Shown here in pieces: positions 41,391 through 47,374 of a stretch of 47,374 nt of DNA; within the stretch, counting starts at the first letter, position 1, and the number at the start of each line of letters is the position of its first letter. Source of the DNA: Nitrospirota bacterium (GTDB taxonomy: Bacteria > Nitrospirota > Thermodesulfovibrionia > Thermodesulfovibrionales > JdFR-85); contig JAADGG010000091.1 in assembly GCA_013152485.1 (NCBI GenBank), positions 1 through 47,374 of the forward strand, in the 5' to 3' direction. Both the position numbers and the translations under genes were made by a program. The notes beneath the pieces were generated by a model. The model was not told the origin of the DNA. It was given only the letters and a program-made list of their open reading frames with translations, and did not search any database.

Positions 41391-44381
41391 TCAGAATTCA
41401 ACATCAAAGGTCCTCTCCTTCCAGCCGAAGATGAACCGCTTCCTCTTCACACTTATCTTTACTCTATCACCCGGCCTCCTGTCAAGAAGCGCGATCTTCA
41501 CATCCGCCACATCCCCGACGGCCGCGCCGTCGACAGCCGTTATTATGTCGCCTTTTCTGAGCCCCGCCCTCTCGGCAGGCCCTCCCTTCATCACCTTCTC
41601 TATGACCACTCCTGCCTCTTCCTTCTTGAGGGAGACCATCAGCCGCGCACTCTCCGGAGGCCTGATGCGTTTCGTAAACAGCACGTAATCCGCAATGCCC
41701 CGGTCGAAATCCTCTCCGCCGTAATTGAGGATGACGACCGGCCGCTCACCGGTCAGCCGTTCCACCCTCCCGGGGATCCCCCACGAGTACTGAACGTGTC
41801 CGTTTCCCGCAAGGACGACCATCCGTGCGTCAGGGTATCTCTTGAGTGCACCGGCGATGCTGTGGGCCATGGTCTCGTCCCAGAGTATCTGCGACTGTAC
41901 GAAGTACTCGAAGTTCCTTTCCCGGTTGTTGTCATGCATGTTGAAGACCTTCCTCAGGTGCTCCCTGTATCGCCGGTTCGTCATGTCCATGTCCTGAGGT
42001 ATCGAGGCGTACTCCTCCTCCGAGAGCGAACCCAGGCCGCCCCTGGAGACCTTTTTAACGATCTCCTTCCTGACGTTCAGCGCCACCACCGGAATGCGGT
42101 TGGCGCGCGCAAACTGGAGTATGTCCCTGTAGAGATTGTAGTCGAACACCCACCTGCCGAAATACTCGGTCTTCCGGAGAAACTCCTTCTCGTCGATATC
42201 CCCCCGGATGTACTGATCGAGGTACTTCTGGAAGGGCCGCTGGAACATCTCCATCCCGATGACCAGCCTGCCGCCTGCGCCGTAGAGCCTCCTGATGATC
42301 TCGTACTGCATCACGTGGTGCTCATAGGCGGTATGCATCTCCCCTATGAAGACCACCCTGGCGTCACCGGCCTTCTGCACGACATCGTCAAGCCCCATGG
42401 TACTCTTCGTCTCGACGGCATCGAGACGCGGCCTCAGGTCGACGTATAGACCGGCCTCGGAGTCAGCGGTCTCCTTCAGGACGTTCCTGCCGTCTTCAAA
42501 GACGAGGAGCGAGTAGTTGCCGTACCTGAACACCTTCCTGAAGGCCTTGTCCAGCTCCTGCCGGTCTCTGGCATTGAAGACCACCGCCACCTTTCCCGTA
42601 TCCGCGGGATGCCTGTAGACCTTCACGACGAACCCGCCCCCGGGGAGGGGCCTGTCCGCAAAGAGGCGCCTGTAGATCCTGTTGCCGACCGACATTATCA
42701 GGATGGAGTTTCCGGCTATATCCTCGTCGGTCACCTCGTGCTCTCCTTTCACCGTATAGCCCTGCCTGCCGAAGAACTCCGCGGCATCCCCGTAGATCTC
42801 CTCCCCGTCTCCGGGAACGATGACGACGCCGTCCTTTCTCCCTGTAAAGGCCGACACGACAGGCGGGACCTCCCTGTCTGCAAGCCTCCTCATGGTATCG
42901 TACTCCTCGTCGATGAAGACCCTTAGCGGCCTTTCCGGAAAGGCCCTTTCAAACCGGAGGTCGGCCCTGTCGACCCTGATGACGAACTCCTCCCCGCCCG
43001 CCTCTGTCTCGACCCTGGCAGGCAGATCAAAGACGAATGCATCACCCTCCTGGACGATGTCGAGTCTCAGCAGGTACCTGCCATCCCTGAAGACGACTTC
43101 AGGGGACCTGACATCGAACGCAGGCACACCCCTGCGGTCGATCCACTGCCTGAAGAAATCCTGCAGGTCGAGGCCGCTTGCGGATGAGAAGGACTCCCGG
43201 AGGTCGTCCCACGAGGCATCCCTGTACCTGTTGGATTCAACGAAGTCCCTCAGCCCCCTGAAGAAGGCATCGTCCCCGATCTTCTTTCTCAGCATGTGGA
43301 AGACCATGGCAGCCTTCCCGTATCCGATGCTCCTCGAGGATAGGTCCTCACGGCTCACGAAGTCCCTGAGCGCAATCCCGCCGTCCGCCGGGACGTAGTT
43401 CATGTAGTCGATCATGATCTTCTTCCTGTACTCAGCCCCTTCACCGTCGAGTTCCCTGTACCAGTGGTCGGCGAGATACGTCGTGAGCCCCTCGGACCAG
43501 TTGCCTGCCTCGTAGTCGACATAGACATGATTACCGAACCACTGGTGTAGTATCTCGTGGCCGAGCGAGGTCTTCAGAATGAAGGGAAGCCGTATGACCC
43601 TCGACCCCAGCAGCGTGTATGTGGGAAAAGAGTAGCCCGTCTGGTACCTGTTCTCTACGATGGAGAACCTCGCGTATGGAAAGTCCCCGAGCATCGCCTC
43701 GTAGAGCTCCAGGTATCTCTTCGTGTTTTCGATGTAAGCCGCAGCGAGTCCTTCATCTCCGGAAAAGAGGTAGGTCCTTATAAGAACACCCCTGAACCGC
43801 TCCTCCTGCACCCGGTACCTCCCGGCGACCAGTGTTATCCCCTCGAGCGGATGAGAAAACTCGAACCTTACGGTCTTGACCCCGTCTCCGACCGAGACGG
43901 TCTCAGCCTCCGACTCCGACACGGCCTCGAAATCACCCGGGACCTCCACGGTGAGACTGTAGACGAAAACCCCCTCAAACACGGGGTACCAATGCTCGAG
44001 CAGCACTGCAGCAGAGGCATCCACCGAGTTTCCGCCCATTGCACCGGGGCCCTCCCCTTCTGCAGGTTCGAACACCGCCGAGTACTCGATCTCCACGATC
44101 CTCTCCCCCTCGCCTGATTCAAGGAGGCCGGCTGCCTCCTCTCCGGAGGCGTACTCCCTGCCGTTTATCCTCAGGGCCCTTATGTCGAGTCCGTCCGTCC
44201 GGAGGAAGGTCCTCCGTCCCTCCGGCAACGCAACCCTCGCCCTTCCCTCGATCGAACCGTCCTGCGGCAAAACCCTCACATCGAGCTCATACACCGGTGG
44301 TGCAGAGGCGGCGATGCCGCTCAGGCAGAGAGACACAAACACAAAGAATACCGCTGAAACAACACGTGCATATATGCGCAT
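41391..44381 (-). CDS. exported M1-family peptidase - ChaN-like domain - PDZ fusion
   Basis: 996 residues from ATG at 44381, with GGGAG 7 bases upstream; the longer frame has no signal peptide at its start. Signal peptide 1-27; M1 beta domain to about 230; gluzincin site HEILHQWFGNH (275-285) with the third-ligand Glu297 in GNWSEGL, 17 residues after the second His rather than the usual 18; helical part to about 415; beta domain and linker to about 660; ChaN/Tiki-like domain 670-905 (VVFIGEMHTAYEHHVMQYEI, VIGMEMFQRPFQ, VVLAGNGHVQY); PDZ 915-980 (GGPAERAGLRKGDIITAVDG). It acts in the periplasm or on the outer surface; ChaN relatives bind haem, so coupling of proteolysis to haem handling is a possibility. 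Confidence 0.88.
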   Translation of the reverse strand: MRIYARVVSAVFFVFVSLCLSGIAASAPPVYELDVRVLPQDGSIEGRARVALPEGRRTFLRTDGLDIRALRINGREYASGEEAAGLLESGEGERIVEIEYSAVFEPAEGEGPGAMGGNSVDASAAVLLEHWYPVFEGVFVYSLTVEVPGDFEAVSESEAETVSVGDGVKTVRFEFSHPLEGITLVAGRYRVQEERFRGVLIRTYLFSGDEGLAAAYIENTKRYLELYEAMLGDFPYARFSIVENRYQTGYSFPTYTLLGSRVIRLPFILKTSLGHEILHQWFGNHVYVDYEAGNWSEGLTTYLADHWYRELDGEGAEYRKKIMIDYMNYVPADGGIALRDFVSREDLSSRSIGYGKAAMVFHMLRKKIGDDAFFRGLRDFVESNRYRDASWDDLRESFSSASGLDLQDFFRQWIDRRGVPAFDVRSPEVVFRDGRYLLRLDIVQEGDAFVFDLPARVETEAGGEEFVIRVDRADLRFERAFPERPLRVFIDEEYDTMRRLADREVPPVVSAFTGRKDGVVIVPGDGEEIYGDAAEFFGRQGYTVKGEHEVTDEDIAGNSILIMSVGNRIYRRLFADRPLPGGGFVVKVYRHPADTGKVAVVFNARDRQELDKAFRKVFRYGNYSLLVFEDGRNVLKETADSEAGLYVDLRPRLDAVETKSTMGLDDVVQKAGDARVVFIGEMHTAYEHHVMQYEIIRRLYGAGGRLVIGMEMFQRPFQKYLDQYIRGDIDEKEFLRKTEYFGRWVFDYNLYRDILQFARANRIPVVALNVRKEIVKKVSRGGLGSLSEEEYASIPQDMDMTNRRYREHLRKVFNMHDNNRERNFEYFVQSQILWDETMAHSIAGALKRYPDARMVVLAGNGHVQYSWGIPGRVERLTGERPVVILNYGGEDFDRGIADYVLFTKRIRPPESARLMVSLKKEEAGVVIEKVMKGGPAERAGLRKGDIITAVDGAAVGDVADVKIALLDRRPGDRVKISVKRKRFIFGWKERTFDVEF

Positions 44382-44460
44382 ACGGAAACTCCCTTTTATC
44401 CCTGTATCAGAGAGAACACACGGGTGAGATGAACGGATGCCGGGCATACGGCTCAGGCAC

Positions 44461-45510
44461 TCAGAACAGCCTGTTCGGGACGTCGATCTTCAGGTGCTCG
44501 TAGGCCCCGCGCGTGGCGAGCCTGCCCCTCGGAGTGCGCTCTATAAGGCCCTCCTGCAGCAGGAACGGCTCATAGACGTCCTCTATCGTCTCCTTGTCCT
44601 CCCGCACCGATGCTGCAAGGGTGTCCACGCCCACAGGGCCTCCACCGTATTTCTCGATGATGGTCAGGAGGAGCTTCCTGTCCATGTCGTCAAGACCCCT
44701 CTCGTCCACATCCATCGCCTCGAGTGCATACCGTGCTATCTCCATCCCGATGGTGCCGTCTCCCTTGACCTGGGCGAAGTCCCTCACCCTCCGCAACAGC
44801 CTGTTCGCGATCCTCGGCGTCCCCCGCGAACGGCGCGCGACCTCATAGGCGGCCTCATCGGTTATATGCACGTCGAGAATGGCCGATGAGCGTTTGACCA
44901 CCCTTACGAGCTCCTCGGGCCTGTAGTATTCGAGCCTCACGATCACGCCGAAGCGGTCCCTGAGGGGAAAGGTGAGAAGCCCCGTCCGTGTGGTGGCTCC
45001 CACGAGCGTGAAACGCGGCAGGTTCACCTTGAGCGAACGGGCGTTCGGCCCCTGACCGATGATGATGTCGAGATGAAAGTCCTCCATCGCAGGGTAGAGG
45101 ACCTCTTCGACGATCCTCGGCATCCTGTGTATCTCGTCGATGAAGAGGATGTCATGGTCTGAGAGGTTCGTCAGTATTGCGGCAAGGTCTCCCTGCCTCT
45201 CGAGCACCGGGCCCGACGTGGTCTTTATGCTCACGCCGAGCTCGTTGGAGATGATATGAGCGAGCGTGGTCTTGCCCAGCCCGGGCGGGCCGTAGAAGAG
45301 GACATGGTCGAGTGCCTCCCCGCGGTGTCTCGCCGCCTGGATATATACACGGAGGTTGTCCTTGAGACGCTCCTGACCGATGAACTCCTCAAACGTCCTC
45401 GGCCTGAGGGTTACGTCCAGTACAAGGTCGTCCTGTGACACATCCGGGGCAACCTCTCTGTCGTCCGTCTCTTTCAGGGAAAACTTCCTCCTCAAGAATT
45501 CAAGATTCAA
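44461..45510 (-). CDS. ruvB: Holliday junction branch-migration ATPase RuvB
   Basis: 349 residues as drawn. Walker A is [14 protein letters not shown], Walker B is [10 protein letters not shown], the sensor is LVGATTRTG, the arginine finger lies in [16 protein letters not shown], and the winged helix is [16 protein letters not shown]. RuvB forms hexamers that drive RuvA-bound Holliday junctions. The start is unclear: TTG at 45510 has no ribosome binding site, and its first codons are made of a heptad repeat; AGGAGG sits inside codons 7-8, 9 bases before CTG at 45477, which would give the usual family N-terminus. GTG at 45441 is another option. ruvA lies 14 bases upstream. Confidence 0.95.
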   Translation of the reverse strand: MNLEFLRRKFSLKETDDREVAPDVSQDDLVLDVTLRPRTFEEFIGQERLKDNLRVYIQAARHRGEALDHVLFYGPPGLGKTTLAHIISNELGVSIKTTSGPVLERQGDLAAILTNLSDHDILFIDEIHRMPRIVEEVLYPAMEDFHLDIIIGQGPNARSLKVNLPRFTLVGATTRTGLLTFPLRDRFGVIVRLEYYRPEELVRVVKRSSAILDVHITDEAAYEVARRSRGTPRIANRLLRRVRDFAQVKGDGTIGMEIARYALEAMDVDERGLDDMDRKLLLTIIEKYGGGPVGVDTLAASVREDKETIEDVYEPFLLQEGLIERTPRGRLATRGAYEHLKIDVPNRLF

Positions 45511-45516
45511 AAAATC
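45493..45516. repeat. heptad repeat at the 5' end of ruvB
   Basis: Units CTCAAGA, TTCAAGA, TTCAAAA (one extra A after the first), the same family as at 39.3 and 10.2 kb. It overlaps the first codons of ruvB as drawn and leaves its start ambiguous. Confidence 0.65.
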
Positions 45517-45524
45517 AGGAAATA

Positions 45525-46091
45525 CTACTTGTTCAGATATTTTAACGACTCCTTCAGGAGATTCTCAATCTCCCTGATCCCCCGCTGGTACGCCCTCTCA
45601 AGGGCCTCCTGGGCGTGGGCCCTCTTGTAGCCGAGGTTGACCAGGGCCGAGAGGGTATCATCATAGGCACCTTCCCTCTTCTCTCCTCCTGACGGGAGCC
45701 TCTCCCTGAGTTCGAGTATTATCCTCTGCGCGGTCTTCTTGCCGACACCGGGAATCCTCGTCAGCAGCCCCACGTCCTCTGTCTCGACCGCCCTCAGGAA
45801 GTCCTCGACCGTGGAACCGGAGAGGATGTTCAGCGCAAGCCTCGGGCCCACCCCGGATATGCCGAGGAGGGACCTGAAGACCCTCTTGCCGTTTTCATCC
45901 AGGAAGCCGTAGAGGTCTATGGCGTCGTCCTTCACGTTCGTGTGGATGAAGAGGAAGACCTCCCCGCCCTCCTCGGGCAGTTCGGAGAGCACGCTCAGCG
46001 GCACACACACCTCGTAACCGACCCCTCCGGCCTCGACCACTATGCACTCGGGCCGCTTCAGCGAGAGCGTTCCTCTCAGGGTTCCTATCAT
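45525..46091 (-). CDS. ruvA: Holliday junction DNA-binding protein RuvA
   Basis: 188 residues from ATG at 46091 ([20 protein letters not shown]). OB-fold domain with [17 protein letters not shown], two helix-hairpin-helix motifs ([36 protein letters not shown]), and the C-terminal RuvB-contact domain ([20 protein letters not shown]). It binds four-way junctions and loads RuvB. The AGGAGG is 12 bases upstream, slightly far. A hairpin with a T-run lies 25-48 bases before the ATG. Confidence 0.95.
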   Translation of the reverse strand: MIGTLRGTLSLKRPECIVVEAGGVGYEVCVPLSVLSELPEEGGEVFLFIHTNVKDDAIDLYGFLDENGKRVFRSLLGISGVGPRLALNILSGSTVEDFLRAVETEDVGLLTRIPGVGKKTAQRIILELRERLPSGGEKREGAYDDTLSALVNLGYKRAHAQEALERAYQRGIREIENLLKESLKYLNK

Positions 46092-46115
46092 GCCGTGGAC
46101 AGACCTCCTCCTCTG

Positions 46116-46139
46116 AAAAAACCGGAGATGCTTCTCCGG
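46116..46139 (-). terminator. intrinsic terminator or attenuator directly upstream of ruvA
   Basis: On the minus strand CCGGAGA (46139-46133) pairs with TCTCCGG (46128-46122), followed by TTTTTT (46121-46116). It lies 103 bases past the stop of the upstream surface-protein gene and 25 bases before the ruvA ATG. Confidence 0.75.
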
Positions 46140-46152
46140 CAGGCTACCTGAT

Positions 46153-46158
46153 ATTATA
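46153..46158 (-). promoter_or_regulatory. possible -10 of a ruvAB promoter
   Basis: TATAAT on the minus strand with TG directly before it. No good -35 is seen at 17 bases. A transcript from here would run straight into the terminator hairpin at 46116-46139. Confidence 0.35.
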
Positions 46159-46241
46159 CAACAACGCGGAGACTGAATCCGCCGCATCCTCAAGTGGCCG
46201 GACGGTTGCCGTGTTCTGCGGAGATCCGCGGCCGGAAGGCC

Positions 46242-47374
46242 TTAATCGGCGGTCGTAAAGCTCCTTGCCTCGCTCAAGGCGGCCGCACCCCTGTCGTCTT
46301 TTGCCGAGACCCTCCATGTGTATGCAGTGCCGGGGCTGAGACCGGCGACCGTATGGCTCAATACCGCTGCATCCGTCCCTGCATTGCCGTCCGGTTCGTA
46401 ACCCGTCTCCTTCCCGCATGAAAGGAGCAGGACTGCCGCCAACACCGTCATTCCCGCCATGAGGAACAGCCTCTTGCGCCTTGCATCACCAGAGAGAAGC
46501 GTCACGAGCAACAGGACTCCGGCCCCTGCTCCAAGCCCTGCACGGAACGTCCTGTCCGTATCAGCGGAAGCCGCTGTCGCTTCCTCGGCAACACAGTTCT
46601 CCTCAAGCCCCCCGCTTTCTTCACAATACACGATCTCATACGTCACGGGATCACCCTCGGGGTCTGAGACTCCCAGCCACCTGAACGTCACCGTCGTCCC
46701 CAGGCCGGCTGAACCGTCTTCCGGAGCGAGAGGCTCGGGCCTGCCCGGGGTATGATTGCCCTCTTGGGGAAGGCACGAACCAGACACCCTCTCGAACGCC
46801 CCGGGATCCATCCCTGCAGGGGCGCTCCAGGGCCACGGCTCACCGGGAGACGTACCACACATGGCCACCACGACCTCGGGCTCGTCAGGGTCATCAGAGG
46901 GGATGCGGAGCACCTTGCCCCATGCCCCGGTCTCCGGCGCGGGGTCGCTGAAGAGGATGGTGACCGTACAGGTACCTCCTGGTGTTATGGTCAGGTTGGA
47001 ACAGCCGTCCGTTATGACGAACGGCCAAAACAGCTCCGGCCGGCCGTCGACATATGGTATCTGTCCTATGTTGAGATCAGTGTCACCGACATTGGTCACG
47101 GTCACCGTATGCAACGTATCAGGCACGTCACCGAAAGGCACCCTGCGGTCCCTGCCCGGCCCCGACGAGTCAGTGACCGAGATGTCGGGCTCCGGCAAAA
47201 CCGAGAGCGTTGCAGTCATGGTCAGGGCAGGGGCACTGACGGCTGTCACCTTCACGTAGCTTTCGGCCCCGCTGTAAAGGGTACTGGCGGGAGAGCTGGA
47301 GCCCGTGAACGAATTGTTGTTTGCCGAGCCAGGGTAGAGGTCGCCGTCGTCTCCGCTGTTGTTGCGCCGCTCCA
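46242..47374 (-). CDS. large surface protein C-terminal part, fibronectin-like domain split by membrane hairpin (5' end outside window)
   Basis: The frame is open from the window edge to TAA at 46242, 377 residues. The edge segment (GDDGDLYPGSANNNSFTGSS, then SGAESYVKVTAVSA) resembles the region after the catalytic domain of M6-type secreted metalloproteases. Next is an Ig/ASPM-like domain (VTVTNVGDTDLNIGQIPYV, CTVTILFSDPAPETG). Then a fibronectin III-like domain begins (TTVTFRWLGVSDPEGDPVTY) and finishes (HTVAGLSPGTAYTWRVSAKD, ARSFTTAD), but between its halves lie two hydrophobic stretches (46541-46488 and 46466-46418) joined by GDARRKR, ending in a lipobox-like LLSC. It is probably exported; topology is unclear. 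Confidence 0.7.
   Translation of the reverse strand, partial: ERRNNSGDDGDLYPGSANNNSFTGSSSPASTLYSGAESYVKVTAVSAPALTMTATLSVLPEPDISVTDSSGPGRDRRVPFGDVPDTLHTVTVTNVGDTDLNIGQIPYVDGRPELFWPFVITDGCSNLTITPGGTCTVTILFSDPAPETGAWGKVLRIPSDDPDEPEVVVAMCGTSPGEPWPWSAPAGMDPGAFERVSGSCLPQEGNHTPGRPEPLAPEDGSAGLGTTVTFRWLGVSDPEGDPVTYEIVYCEESGGLEENCVAEEATAASADTDRTFRAGLGAGAGVLLLVTLLSGDARRKRLFLMAGMTVLAAVLLLSCGKETGYEPDGNAGTDAAVLSHTVAGLSPGTAYTWRVSAKDDRGAAALSEARSFTTAD

Noticed and set aside
40722-42449. Long plus-strand open frame of 575 codons opposite cooC and the M1-ChaN gene
   Set aside because: It is antisense to two clear genes, has low-complexity Pro/His/Arg-rich composition typical of GC-rich shadows and crosses their boundary.

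Overview
The window looks like chromosomal DNA from an anaerobic, Gram-negative, autotrophic or acetogenic bacterium. It holds a full carbonyl branch of the Wood-Ljungdahl pathway of bacterial type (AcsA to AcsE plus a CooC-type ATPase). It also has an outer-membrane barrel under Fur control, exported rhodaneses, a UbiD/UbiX pair, a candidate selenoprotein and consensus sigma-70, sigma-54 and Fur signals. Nitrospirota (Thermodesulfovibrionia-like) or a deltaproteobacterial-type lineage would fit, but the sequence alone does not settle this. I saw no rRNA, tRNA, CRISPR array, transposase or phage genes.

Layout. 0-5.2 kb: an M67 (JAMM) peptidase cut by the window edge, a small exported protein, a frame-disrupted DUF302 gene, a site-2 protease with CBS domains, a MidA-type methyltransferase, a HAD phosphatase and an exported rhodanese behind a sigma-54-type promoter with two tandem operator palindromes. 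5.5-10 kb: a glycosyltransferase and radical SAM pair, a large membrane glycosyltransferase and a second exported rhodanese. 10.3-16 kb: ubiD, a small gene with an in-frame UGA (candidate selenoprotein), ubiX, an unknown protein, an outer-membrane protein and fur (both with Fur boxes), and an RNA uracil methyltransferase. 16-23 kb: a tightly packed minus-strand operon galT-glgA-giant sensor kinase-response regulator-rRNA methyltransferase. 23-27 kb: zinc-dependent phospholipase C, MoeA and a membrane glycosyltransferase-like protein.

27.2-41.4 kb is the metabolic core. On the minus strand cooC is followed by a 404-base structured spacer and then one long operon: acsE-acsD-acsC-acsB-acsA (cooS)-nuoE-like-nuoF-like-iron-sulfur protein-nuoG-like, closed by a clear intrinsic terminator. 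The Acs proteins move a methyl group from methyl-tetrahydrofolate via the corrinoid iron-sulfur protein to acetyl-CoA synthase, which joins it to CO made by CO dehydrogenase. The co-transcribed NADH-dehydrogenase-like module is probably the electron link between NADH and ferredoxin for this pathway; it has no recognisable hydrogenase or formate dehydrogenase catalytic subunit. 41.4-47.4 kb: an M1 peptidase-ChaN-PDZ fusion, ruvB, ruvA, and the C-terminal part of a large surface protein whose fibronectin-type fold is split by a membrane hairpin.

The most unusual signals are: (1) a degenerate 7-base tandem repeat family (TTCAAAA-like) in most spacers of the first five acs cistrons, upstream of ubiD, at the start of ruvB and apparently inside the 3' end of a membrane-protein gene; (2) the UGA-containing dual-CxxC gene; (3) the sigma-54 promoter and operator pair at an exported rhodanese; (4) the NADH module inside the acs operon.
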